A stretch of DNA of 19,359 nt from CAYJMQ01 sp964371555 (GTDB lineage: Bacteria > Bdellovibrionota > JACOXK01 > 2-02-FULL-40-11): NCBI GenBank assembly GCA_964371555.1, contig CAYJMQ010000039.1:1-19359 (forward strand), written 5' to 3'. Under the pieces are notes generated by a model. The model did not search any database and was not told where the DNA came from. It saw nothing but the letters and a program-made list of their open reading frames with translations. Position 1 is the stretch's first letter. Each line of letters starts with the position of its first letter. Positions 6,405 to 14,286 of the stretch are shown one piece after another. The position numbers were made by a program, and so were the translations under genes.

Positions 6405-7520
6405 ATGCCAGAACTCAAAACTCAAGAGCTTACGATCAACATGGGCCCCCAGCATCCCTCAACGCATGGAGTGCTTCGTGTAGAGCTCACGACCGATGGA
6501 GAAGTCGTCAAACACGCCATTCCGCACATCGGGTATTTGCATCGCTGTTTTGAAAAACATGCGGAGAATGTCGACTACATGGGAGTCATGCCCTTTGTCG
6601 ATCGGATGGATTATGTCGGTTCAATGAATAACGATCTCGCCTACGCGATGGCCGTCGAAAAACTGGCAAAAATCGAAGTCCCAAAGCGCGCCGAATATAT
6701 TCGTGTGATGATGGTAGAGCTCAACCGTATTGCGAGCCATCTTCTGGCCGTCGGAACATACGGGCTCGATATTGGAACCTTTACCCCATTTATGTGGGCA
6801 TTTCGCGACCGTGAACTCATTCTCGATATTTTTGAGATGGCAAGCGGCGCGCGCCTCCTCTACAACTATCTTTGGATTGGCGGCGTCTGGATGGATCTCA
6901 CTCCTGGAATCGAAGAAAAAATTCAGGAATTCTGCGACTATTTTGAACCCCGTATTGACGAGCTCGATATCATTCTCTCTTACAATCAAATTTTTATTAA
7001 CAGAACAAAAAATGTCGGCGTGATCCCTCTCGACATAGCCATCAGCTATGGTTTAACAGGCCCCAACTTAAGGGGTTCCGGAAAAAAATGGGATCTCAGA
7101 AAAAACCACCCCTACTCGGTCTACCCTGAACTCGAATTTGACATCCCCGTAGGGAGCGGCGAACAGGGAACCGTAGGCGACTGCTGGGACCGGTACATGG
7201 TCAGGGTGCGCGAAATGAGAGAGAGTTTAAAAATCGTAAAACAGACGCTAAAGCAACTCCCCGAGGGGCCCTTCCGCGCAAAAGTCCCCCGCGTTAAACC
7301 GCCCCCCGGCGAAGTTTTTGTAAAAACAGAAAATCCGAGAGGCGAACTTGGTTTTTATATCGTAAGCGATGGGGGTTTAAAACCCTATCGCGTCAAGGGA
7401 AAATCCCCCTGCTTTACTTCGATCAGCTGTCTCGATGAGATTTCCCGGGGCGCCATGGTTGCCGATGTCGTTGCAATTATTGGGAGCCTTGATATCGTGT
7501 TGGGAGAAGTCGATCGCTAG
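6405..7520 (+). CDS. nuoD: NADH-quinone oxidoreductase subunit D (NuoD)
   Basis: NuoD (49 kDa subunit) forms the quinone-binding cavity with NuoB and is related to the large subunit of NiFe hydrogenases. The 371-residue protein is complete: NMGPQHPSTHGVLR near the N-terminus with the quinone-site His, HCFEKHAE-like RCFEKHAENVDY, MDYVGSMNNDLAYA, FRDRE, and the C-terminal GSLDIVLGEVDR. It lacks the hydrogenase active-site cysteines, as complex I members do. It sits at the short end of the family because the N-terminus begins almost at the GPQHP motif. It is 3 bases after nuoC and followed directly by nuoI. The usual intervening subunits (E, F, G, H) are absent. Confidence 0.95.
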   Translation: MPELKTQELTINMGPQHPSTHGVLRVELTTDGEVVKHAIPHIGYLHRCFEKHAENVDYMGVMPFVDRMDYVGSMNNDLAYAMAVEKLAKIEVPKRAEYIRVMMVELNRIASHLLAVGTYGLDIGTFTPFMWAFRDRELILDIFEMASGARLLYNYLWIGGVWMDLTPGIEEKIQEFCDYFEPRIDELDIILSYNQIFINRTKNVGVIPLDIAISYGLTGPNLRGSGKKWDLRKNHPYSVYPELEFDIPVGSGEQGTVGDCWDRYMVRVREMRESLKIVKQTLKQLPEGPFRAKVPRVKPPPGEVFVKTENPRGELGFYIVSDGGLKPYRVKGKSPCFTSISCLDEISRGAMVADVVAIIGSLDIVLGEVDR

Positions 7521-7529
7521 TGTAAAATC

Positions 7530-8018
7530 ATGCTCAACTATTTTAAAAACATTTATAAGGGATTGCGTTCCATCGTTAAAGGGATGATCCTTACTCTTAT
7601 TGTTGCTTTTCGAAAAAAAGCAACCATTCAATACCCCTTTGTCAAACGGGAACTCCCGGCACGCAGCCGCGGACAACTCTATTGTAATATTGAAGATTGT
7701 ATCGGCTGTCATCTCTGCGCGGTCGCCTGCCCCGTCGACTGCATCTATATTACAACCATCAAACGGGGGCCTGAAGAACCGATCCCCCTCACCTCAGCCG
7801 AATCTGGCGCAAAACAGAGGAAATTTCATCTGCCGCAGTTCGACATCGATTTTACACTCTGCTGCTGGTGCGGCCTTTGCACCGTCGTCTGTCCCACAGA
7901 TTGTCTCTATATGACGAAAGAATACGAATTTTCTGTCGCCAATCAACAGGATCTGATCTGGCAGTTTGGCGATGGTCAAAAACCAGGCCCGAAAGAAAGA
8001 AAAAAAGAGACCGCCTAG
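7530..8018 (+). CDS. nuoI: NADH-quinone oxidoreductase subunit I (NuoI)-like ferredoxin
   Basis: NuoI (TYKY) carries clusters N6a and N6b that pass electrons towards N2. The 162-residue protein has the expected amphipathic N-terminal helix region (KGLRSIVKGMILTLIVAFRK), the PF-x(5)-LPARSRG stretch, and two 4Fe-4S motifs: C57-x2-C60-x2-C63-x3-C67 and C111-x2-C114-x2-C117-x3-C121. An extra Cys (C112) adjoins the second motif. The spacer between motifs matches NuoI rather than a plain ferredoxin. The gene is 9 bases after nuoD and 3 bases before the membrane Fe-S oxidoreductase. NuoI beside NuoBCD without NuoH is unusual, so a role outside classical NDH-1 cannot be excluded. Confidence 0.88.
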   Translation: MLNYFKNIYKGLRSIVKGMILTLIVAFRKKATIQYPFVKRELPARSRGQLYCNIEDCIGCHLCAVACPVDCIYITTIKRGPEEPIPLTSAESGAKQRKFHLPQFDIDFTLCCWCGLCTVVCPTDCLYMTKEYEFSVANQQDLIWQFGDGQKPGPKERKKETA

Positions 8019-8021
8019 CTT

Positions 8022-10016
8022 ATGCCGCTAAAATCACTCCTTGTTTCGGTTTTCACATTGATCGGATTTGGGGTCGGATTTTTTTATTTTTTCCGACTCT
8101 ATCAATATCTGCGTTTGGGAAAATCCGAAAACCGCTTCGATCATCTTCTTGAAAGGACAAAGATCTTTATCATCAATGTTTTGGGACAGAAGAGGATGTT
8201 TAAGGATCTTCTTCCGGGGATAGCCCATACGACGGTTTTCTGGGGATTCATCATCATCACCCTTGGCACGATAGAACTCATCCTTGCCGGCGTTTTCCCC
8301 GGCTTCAGTTTTTCATTCCTGGGACATCCGATTTATTCAGCGCTCCTTGGCCTTCAGGACATTTTTTATTGTTTCGTTATTTTGGCCGTAGCCTACTTCT
8401 TCTTCCGGCGGATCGTTCTCAAACCCAAACGCCTCGAAGTTCTCAGCCGCCATTCCGCGTGGGATGCCTATTTAATTCTTTCTCTCATCGGAATTTTAAT
8501 GGTGAGCGGCCTCCTCCTCACCGGAAGCTCTGAGCTTATGGAGCCCAAATCGTGGTCAGAGTGGGCTTATGCCGCAAAGGGAGTCGCAGCTTTTCTTCAA
8601 TCGATAGGATTTTCCGAGCGTTCCCTGAGAGTGATCTCCGAGACCTCCTGGTGGGTTCATTTTCTGACGGTTTTGGGATTCCTTTGTTATCTTCCATTTT
8701 CGAAACATCTCCATATTCTAGCCGCGGCGCCAAATGTCTTTTTTACCACATTGGGGCCCAGAGGCCGTCTTAAAAAGATTGATCTCACGGATGAAAAGCA
8801 GACAATATTTGGCGCGGGAAAACTCGAAGACTTTTCATGGAAACAGCTCTTGGACAGCTACGCCTGCACGGAATGCGGCCGCTGCAATGAATTTTGTCCG
8901 ACTTACAATACGGGCAAACCTCTGAAACCGAGAAGTATCATCGTTGATATCAGGCAGCATCTTCAAGACAAAGGACATGCAATCGTCACAGATGAGGAGA
9001 ATCATCCATCGCTCCTTAAAAAACTGGCAAACGATGTGATCTCTGTCGATGCGATCTGGGATTGCACAACCTGCGGCGCCTGCGTGGAGGCGTGTCCCGT
9101 TTTCATTGAACATGTCGATGCGATTGTCGATATGAGGCGTTACCTCGTTCTCATGGAAGGAAAAATGGAAGCAGAGGCCCAAAAAACGTTTACCAATTGG
9201 GAGACCTATTCGAATCCCTACGGCTTTTCACCTCAAACACGGGGAGACTGGGCAAAAGAGATCGGTGTCAAGACGCTCGCCGAAAATCCAAATGTCGAAT
9301 ATCTCTATTACGTCGGATGCGCGGCATCTTTCGATAAAAGAGCTCAAAAAGTTGCCCAGGCATTCTGCCGCCTTCTTCTCAAAGCGGGAATCAGTTTCGG
9401 AATTTTAGGCGATGAAGAGCGCTGCAATGGCGAAACCGCAAGACGCCTCGGAAATGAATATCTGGGACAAGAGCTTCTCAATGAAAACAAAAAGGTTCTC
9501 AACAAATACAATGTCAAAAAAATCCTAACCACCTGTCCGCACTGTTTTAATACGCTCAAGAACGAATATCCCGATTTTCATGCCCGCTTCGATGTTTATC
9601 ACCACTCGACATTTTTAAAGAAACTGATCGATGAAGGGAAGCTTAAAATCTCAAAAGAAATACAAAAAAAGATGACCTACCACGATCCCTGCTATATGGG
9701 GCGATATAACGCAAGCTTTGAAGAACCCCGTGAGATTTTAAAACAAATTCCGGGGGTTGATCTGGCTGAAATGCGGCGCATTAAGAAAAAAGGCTTCTGC
9801 TGCGGCGCCGGCGGCGGCCGGATGTGGCTTGAAGAGAAAAGGGGTTCAAGAATCAATGTCAATCGCGTCGAAGAAGCGCTCGAAACCGCCCCCCAGGCAA
9901 TCGTCTCTTCCTGCCCCTTTTGCCTCACGATGATTACAGATGGTTTGAATGCGAAAAATCAGGAAAAAACTGTCGCAGCCCTCGATCTTGCCGAGATTCT
10001 TGAACAATCATGCTAG
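8022..10016 (+). CDS. EtfD/HdrDE-like membrane Fe-S oxidoreductase
   Basis: The 664-residue protein joins a NarI-like membrane domain (about residues 5-240, five or six helices with candidate heme-b His such as H69, H213, H229) to a cytoplasmic Fe-S part. That part has two 4Fe-4S motifs (C282/C285/C288/C292 and C348/C351/C354/C358) and two heterodisulfide-reductase-type CCG domains (about 425-520 and 550-640). The second CCG domain has C557, C593-C594 in CCGAGGG and C631-x2-C634. The first is degenerate at the CCG position (ERCNGE, C468) but keeps C433 and C505-x2-C508. This architecture matches EtfD-type/DUF224 proteins that move electrons from electron-transfer flavoprotein to membrane quinone. 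No etfAB is in the window. It is last in the nuoBCDI operon, 3 bases after nuoI. The electron donor here is unknown. Confidence 0.85.
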   Translation: MPLKSLLVSVFTLIGFGVGFFYFFRLYQYLRLGKSENRFDHLLERTKIFIINVLGQKRMFKDLLPGIAHTTVFWGFIIITLGTIELILAGVFPGFSFSFLGHPIYSALLGLQDIFYCFVILAVAYFFFRRIVLKPKRLEVLSRHSAWDAYLILSLIGILMVSGLLLTGSSELMEPKSWSEWAYAAKGVAAFLQSIGFSERSLRVISETSWWVHFLTVLGFLCYLPFSKHLHILAAAPNVFFTTLGPRGRLKKIDLTDEKQTIFGAGKLEDFSWKQLLDSYACTECGRCNEFCPTYNTGKPLKPRSIIVDIRQHLQDKGHAIVTDEENHPSLLKKLANDVISVDAIWDCTTCGACVEACPVFIEHVDAIVDMRRYLVLMEGKMEAEAQKTFTNWETYSNPYGFSPQTRGDWAKEIGVKTLAENPNVEYLYYVGCAASFDKRAQKVAQAFCRLLLKAGISFGILGDEERCNGETARRLGNEYLGQELLNENKKVLNKYNVKKILTTCPHCFNTLKNEYPDFHARFDVYHHSTFLKKLIDEGKLKISKEIQKKMTYHDPCYMGRYNASFEEPREILKQIPGVDLAEMRRIKKKGFCCGAGGGRMWLEEKRGSRINVNRVEEALETAPQAIVSSCPFCLTMITDGLNAKNQEKTVAALDLAEILEQSC

Positions 10017-10072
10017 AAATTTTTTGGACAGATCCATTCGTAGGATCAACTTATTGTTTTCATCTCACAACG

Positions 10073-10897
10073 TTAGACCTTAAAAATTTTCGGGTGTTCC
10101 TGTTCCGGAGAAACCTGAAGATGGGCATCACGAATCACATTTGAAAGATTTCTGGCAATATTTCTGAAATCGTCGGAAACTTGAGAACGCGGATCTGAAA
10201 CCACTATCGGAATCCCACAATCTCCCCCCACACGCACTTCGGTAACCAGCGGAATGCCGCCCAGATATGTTGTCTGCCACTCCTTCGCAGCCCTTTCTCC
10301 GCCGCCAGAGCTGAAAATCTCTGTGCGCTCATGGCATTTTCCACAGACGTAGTAGCTCATGTTTTCAACGACACCTAAAACCGGGATTCTTACTTTTCGA
10401 AACATCTCAACCGCGCGACGAACATCTGCAAGCGAAACCTCTTGCGGCGTCGTAACGACAAGCGCCCCTGTGAGGGGAATTAATTGACTGAGTGAAAGCT
10501 GGGCATCGCCCGTTCCCGGTGGAAGATCGACAATCAGATAATCGAGTGAACCCCATTCGACCCTGGAAAGAAATTCATCCAAAATCTTATGAATCATCGG
10601 GCCGCGCCAGATAATCGCCTGATCACCCTGGGCAATAAACCCGATTGACATCGTTACAATGCCATGGGCAGGAATTGGAAGAATTTTTCCTTCAGGACCA
10701 AATTGGGGCTTTGCCCCCTGGACCCCCATCATCATGGGAATCGAAGGACCATAAATGTCGGCATCCAAAAGCCCAACCGAATGCCCCTCTTGCCGCAGGG
10801 CAAGCGAAAGATTTGCGGCAACCGTAGATTTCCCCACACCCCCTTTGCCGCTTCCAACCGCTATCACATTTTTAACGCGAATTTTTTCTTCCGACAT
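10073..10897 (-). CDS. mrp: Mrp/NBP35-type Fe-S cluster carrier ATPase
   Basis: The 274-residue P-loop ATPase has a deviant Walker A motif GKGGVGKST (17-25), LLDADIYGPSIPMM, the switch DLPPGTGD (124-131), and the C-terminal cluster-binding pair C185-x2-C188 in SYYVCGKCHERTEIFS. Proteins of this family (ApbC, Ind1/NUBPL) bind a 4Fe-4S cluster between two subunits and pass it to target proteins. Ind1/NUBPL serves complex I in mitochondria. The N-terminal DUF59 domain of longer Mrp proteins is absent. It is the third gene of a minus-strand set after nuoB2 and an A-type carrier, 6 bases from the latter. It converges on the nuo operon. Confidence 0.93.
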   Translation of the reverse strand: MSEEKIRVKNVIAVGSGKGGVGKSTVAANLSLALRQEGHSVGLLDADIYGPSIPMMMGVQGAKPQFGPEGKILPIPAHGIVTMSIGFIAQGDQAIIWRGPMIHKILDEFLSRVEWGSLDYLIVDLPPGTGDAQLSLSQLIPLTGALVVTTPQEVSLADVRRAVEMFRKVRIPVLGVVENMSYYVCGKCHERTEIFSSGGGERAAKEWQTTYLGGIPLVTEVRVGGDCGIPIVVSDPRSQVSDDFRNIARNLSNVIRDAHLQVSPEQEHPKIFKV

Positions 10898-10903
10898 GAT
10901 TTC

Positions 10904-11350
10904 TTAATGGTGGCTGCCACACCCTCCTGAACCACATCCCCCGGAATCGGACCCGCCACCGCCATCATGGCTTCCACATCCTCCGCCGCCGCCATGGCTT
11001 CCACATCCCCCGCCATGGGCTTCCGCTGTGGCCGTAATTTTAAACCCAGAGCCTTGAGGCCCCTCGATATAATCGAGTTTTCCTACCTGAATGACTTCAG
11101 CAGATTCAGGATCGATAAAGACTTTAACGCCATTTGAAAGCAAAACGGCATCCCCTTCCGATTCCTTTTCATCGAGGCCCAATTGATACTGTGTCCCCGA
11201 ACACCCCCCTGAAGCCGCTCGAATCCGAAGTCCAAAGCCGACTTTATTTTCCTTTTCGATAATCGCATGAATCTTTTGAGATGCTATCGGTGTAACCTCA
11301 AACTCGACACTCAAAAGATCGTCGCCTCTATTTGTCTTTTCTTTTTCCAT
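10904..11350 (-). CDS. A-type Fe-S carrier (IscA/ErpA/HesB family) with Gly/Cys/His-rich tail
   Basis: Residues about 15-105 form an A-type carrier core: VTPIASQKI, LRIRAASGGCSG with conserved C50, then IDPESAEVIQVGKLDYI and GPQGSGFKI. Such proteins hold Fe-S clusters and pass them to apoproteins. The usual end is a C-x-C motif within a few residues of the core. Instead a 37-residue tail (112-148) is almost all Gly, Ser, Cys and His, with C116, C125, C139, C144 and five His, built from degenerate GGGCGSH units. C116 could replace one usual ligand, but the C-G-C pair is absent. The gene lies between nuoB2 (11 bases upstream) and mrp (6 bases downstream). GAAAGGAG about 5 bases before the ATG supports the start. 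Confidence 0.87.
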   Translation of the reverse strand: MEKEKTNRGDDLLSVEFEVTPIASQKIHAIIEKENKVGFGLRIRAASGGCSGTQYQLGLDEKESEGDAVLLSNGVKVFIDPESAEVIQVGKLDYIEGPQGSGFKITATAEAHGGGCGSHGGGGGCGSHDGGGGSDSGGCGSGGCGSHH

Positions 11351-11361
11351 TTTTTCTCCTT

Positions 11362-11838
11362 TCAGGATGAGAGCGCTCTCGTCCTATCAATCTTTTCCTG
11401 AACTTTCATAATCCCCTGAATGACCGCCTCAGGTGTTGGCGGACAGCCGGGCACATAGACATCCACAGGGATAATGCTCTGAATCCCCTGCACGACATGA
11501 TAGGCCCGATAAAAACCGCCGGAACTCGCGCAAACCCCCATTGCAATCACCCATTTTGGGTCGAGCATCTGATCGTAAATGGTTTTTAGAACCGGGGCCA
11601 TCTTCTCAACAATCGTCCCTGCGACAATCAAAAGATCTGACTGCCTTGGCGAAAATCGAACCACTTCCGCCCCAAAGCGCGACACATCGTAGTGCGATGC
11701 CAAAACCGCCATATATTCAATCCCACAACAGGCTGTTCCAAACGGCAAAGGCCAAAGCGAATTCTTCCTCGCCCATTTAATAAAAACCTCGGCTTTTGTT
11801 GTTAAAAAACCGTCTGTAACCCCTTTACCGGCTTCCAT
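11362..11838 (-). CDS. NuoB-family protein, copy 2
   Basis: The 158-residue protein keeps the four N2-cluster ligands: C37-C38 in FGTACCGIEYM, C103 in GVCASSGG and C132 in VYVPGCPPTPEA. The GVCASSGGFY region looks more like the classical NDH-1 subunit than copy 1 at 5370 does (GSCATHGGPYW). The N-terminus is about 12 residues shorter than copy 1. It heads a set with an A-type Fe-S carrier and an Mrp ATPase, about 1.3 kb from the end of the nuoBCDI operon and on the other strand. It could be the N2 subunit of a different complex I whose other genes lie elsewhere. No clear SD precedes the ATG; TTGACT at 11877-11882 is a lone possible -35 box. Confidence 0.9.
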   Translation of the reverse strand: MEAGKGVTDGFLTTKAEVFIKWARKNSLWPLPFGTACCGIEYMAVLASHYDVSRFGAEVVRFSPRQSDLLIVAGTIVEKMAPVLKTIYDQMLDPKWVIAMGVCASSGGFYRAYHVVQGIQSIIPVDVYVPGCPPTPEAVIQGIMKVQEKIDRTRALSS

Positions 11839-11926
11839 ACTGTGATGTTATGAGCTCTATCAGACAGAGAATGTTAAGTCAATAAAGTGACATTTATCTA
11901 TCCTAACCGTAAGGCCGATAAGAGTA

Positions 11927-13612
11927 ATGAGCGCGATTTTGTACGTGCCATTCAGAGGCTTCTACAAAGTCTGCCGATATATGTCTACACACCTCACATG
12001 GCTTGTGCTCTTTGGCGGCATCTCAATTTTGATCTATGGGCTGGGGATCGCCAAAGAGAATTTACAGAAAGTGGCGGGCGACTCCTTAAGAGACTTTCTC
12101 GCAACGCTCAAAGAAAACCGCTTTACCTCTTTTGCCACCGGCTTCTTTATGACGCTCGTTCTGCAAAGCAGCTCAGCAACGATTGCAATGGTGGTCGGGT
12201 TTGCCGCATCCTCGCTCATTACACTCACACAGGCGATGGCGCTCATCCTGGGGGCGGATGTAGGGACAACCATTACCGTGCAGCTGATCGCTTTCGATAT
12301 AGCAGACTATTCCCTTCTTCTCATCATTATCGGATCTTTGCTCTCCATTTTTTTAAGACCCGTACAAAAGCCGTTTGGACATTTTGTTTTGGGGGTCGGA
12401 TTTATTTTTCTTGGAATGTGGCAGATGTCGGAAGCGGCCTCTCAGTTTAAATCTTCCGAGAACCTCCATCTTTTAATCAAACTCTCCGCTGAATATCCCT
12501 TTATCTCCATGATCGTCGCCGCCATCTTTACAGCGGTCCTCCAAAGCAGCGCCGCATCGTTGGGGATCCTTCTCTCCCTTGCGCGGTCCGGATGGCTGCC
12601 GCTCAGTCACGCCCTTCCACTCATCATCGGCGCAAATATTGGCGGCTGCGCGCTCCCTCTTCTTGTCTCTCTCAGATCAAACGACAGGGGACAACAGGTT
12701 GCCATTTCCCATTTGCTCTTAAAAACCGCCGGCGCGTTCATTTTCTTCCCCTTCCTTGCTCATTTCGAGAAAATTGTCTTACTCAGCGGGACAGACATCT
12801 GCCGTCAAATCGCAAATGCCCATTTTATTTTTAATGGAATTCTTGCGATACTGTTTCTGCCGACTATTTCATTCGGCCAGCGATTGATTAAAAAAATATT
12901 CCCCCTAAAACCAGAACCGGAAGCCTTCCGTGCCAAGTATCTCGATCCACAGATTCTCTCAACTCCGGCTTTTGCATTCGGCCAGGCCAAACGCGAGGTC
13001 ATCCGCATGGCGGGGATTGTTCAGGACATGCTTGAAAAAACGATGATTATTTTCAAACAAGACGCCCCTCAAATTATATGTGAAATTGAAGATCTCGAGG
13101 ATAGGACAGACATCCTTTATAAAGAAATTAAAAATTATCTGATTCAGGTTTCCCAGCAGCCGATCTCGCAAGATCAGGCCGCGCAGCAGCTTGAACTCAT
13201 TATACTGATCAGCGATCTCGAACACATTGCCGATGTGGTTGAGAAGTCGATTGTGCCCCTTGCAAAAGTCAACCTTGAAAAGAAACTCTCATTTTCGAAA
13301 GAAGGGCTTCAGGAAATTACCGATTTTCACAGACGTGTCGTTCAAAATTTTCAACTGACCATTTCCGCGTTCACAAATCGCGATATTGCGCTTTGCCATA
13401 AGGTCATCCGGACCAAAGATCAGCTGCTGGAGCTTGAATTGCAATTACGGGAAAGACATCTCTCAAGACTGAGACAGGGAGTGAAAGAAACAATCGATAC
13501 CAGCGCGATTCACCTTGAGCTCTTAAGTTTCTTACGAAGAATTAATTCATTTATCAGCAACATTGCCTACCCAATTTTACAGAAGGAAGAAAAGGGGGGC
13601 ACTTTTTCCTAA
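11927..13612 (+). CDS. Na/Pi cotransporter family protein with PhoU-like C-terminal domain
   Basis: The 561-residue protein has the two inverted QSS repeats of the NptA/YjbB family, LVLQSSSATIAMVVG (about residue 80) and AVLQSSAASLGILLS (about 205), within eight or so membrane segments over about 22-330. A soluble helical domain of PhoU type follows (about 350-555), with DLEDRTDILYKEIKNYL and ISDLEHIADVVEKS. The family imports or exports phosphate with sodium. The start at 11927 has a distant AAGG. An alternative ATG at 11981 would begin just before the first membrane segment but has no ribosome site. The stop overlaps the stop of the convergent peroxiredoxin gene by 3-4 bases. No Pho box is recognised. 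Confidence 0.9.
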   Translation: MSAILYVPFRGFYKVCRYMSTHLTWLVLFGGISILIYGLGIAKENLQKVAGDSLRDFLATLKENRFTSFATGFFMTLVLQSSSATIAMVVGFAASSLITLTQAMALILGADVGTTITVQLIAFDIADYSLLLIIIGSLLSIFLRPVQKPFGHFVLGVGFIFLGMWQMSEAASQFKSSENLHLLIKLSAEYPFISMIVAAIFTAVLQSSAASLGILLSLARSGWLPLSHALPLIIGANIGGCALPLLVSLRSNDRGQQVAISHLLLKTAGAFIFFPFLAHFEKIVLLSGTDICRQIANAHFIFNGILAILFLPTISFGQRLIKKIFPLKPEPEAFRAKYLDPQILSTPAFAFGQAKREVIRMAGIVQDMLEKTMIIFKQDAPQIICEIEDLEDRTDILYKEIKNYLIQVSQQPISQDQAAQQLELIILISDLEHIADVVEKSIVPLAKVNLEKKLSFSKEGLQEITDFHRRVVQNFQLTISAFTNRDIALCHKVIRTKDQLLELELQLRERHLSRLRQGVKETIDTSAIHLELLSFLRRINSFISNIAYPILQKEEKGGTFS

Positions 13613-14196
13613 ACGGCATTTCGGCTGAAATATTTTTTTGACTCTGTTGGATTCGGGCGCATCGTCTCAGCGCCGGGCTTCCAGTTGGCGGGACAAACTT
13701 CACCCGTTTTTTCAACCTGCTGAAGCGCGGCTAAAACGCGAAGGGTTTCTTCCACATTTCGTCCAATCCCCAAATCGTGAACCACCGTATACTGAACAAC
13801 CCCTTTTGGATTGATAATGAAGAGCCCCCGAAGGGCAATTCCTGAATCGAGAAGGACACCATAATCGCGGGCAATATTTTTGGAAAGATCGGAAAGGAGT
13901 GGAAATTTAAGATCCCCGACTCCCCCATCTTTCCTCGGTGTGTTAACCCAGGCCAGATGTGTGTAGTGACTGTCGACTGAAACCCCGATGATCTCGGCAT
14001 TAAGAGCGTTAAATTTCTTATACTGCGCGTCGAACGCTGTGATTTCCGTCGGACAGACAAAAGTAAAATCAAGGGGATAAAAGAAAAAGACAACCCATTT
14101 CCCTTTGTAATCTGAAAGTTTAATCTCTTTGAACGCCTTCCCAACCACAGCCTGCCCCTTAAATTCCGGGGCCGGTTTTTGAACCAAAGATGACAT
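13609..14196 (-). CDS. 2-Cys peroxiredoxin (AhpC/Prx1 type)
   Basis: The 195-residue thioredoxin-fold enzyme reduces hydrogen peroxide and alkyl hydroperoxides. The peroxidatic site is P41-x3-T45-x2-C48 in PLDFTFVCPTE, with the active-site Arg123 (ALRG). The resolving Cys is C168 in GEVCPANW. Both marks of the oxidation-sensitive class are present, a GGVG motif (91-94) and a C-terminal YF (189-190), so hyperoxidation is expected. AAGGAGGG 7 bases before the ATG fixes the start. A well-formed promoter lies at 14249-14278. No AhpF or OxyR is in the window. The stop overlaps that of the convergent Na/Pi gene. Confidence 0.95.
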   Translation of the reverse strand: MSSLVQKPAPEFKGQAVVGKAFKEIKLSDYKGKWVVFFFYPLDFTFVCPTEITAFDAQYKKFNALNAEIIGVSVDSHYTHLAWVNTPRKDGGVGDLKFPLLSDLSKNIARDYGVLLDSGIALRGLFIINPKGVVQYTVVHDLGIGRNVEETLRVLAALQQVEKTGEVCPANWKPGAETMRPNPTESKKYFSRNAV

Positions 14197-14248
14197 GTTT
14201 CTCCCTCCTTAAAGATGATGAATGTTTTATCCGATAATGAAAGAAGAA

Positions 14249-14278
14249 ACTATAGGCCAAAACTTGCTTTTTTGTCAA
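14249..14278 (-). promoter_or_regulatory. Sigma70-type promoter of the peroxiredoxin gene
   Basis: On the minus strand TTGACA (14273-14278) and TATAGT (14249-14254) are 18 bases apart, matching six and five of six consensus positions. The predicted leader is about 45 bases. The -35 box overlaps the Shine-Dalgarno region of the divergent E1 alpha gene (AAGGA at 14277-14281). Confidence 0.7.
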
Positions 14279-14286
14279 GGAAGACC

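Noticed and set aside
10031..10047. Hairpin GATCC-7-GGATC between the convergent etfD-like and mrp genes as a terminator
   Set aside because: The stem is only 5 bp and no T tract follows on either strand.
14215..14286. Longer N-terminus for the E1 alpha protein from ATG 14215
   Set aside because: The segment overlaps the peroxiredoxin promoter and has no own ribosome site, while ATG 14287 is preceded by AAGGA.
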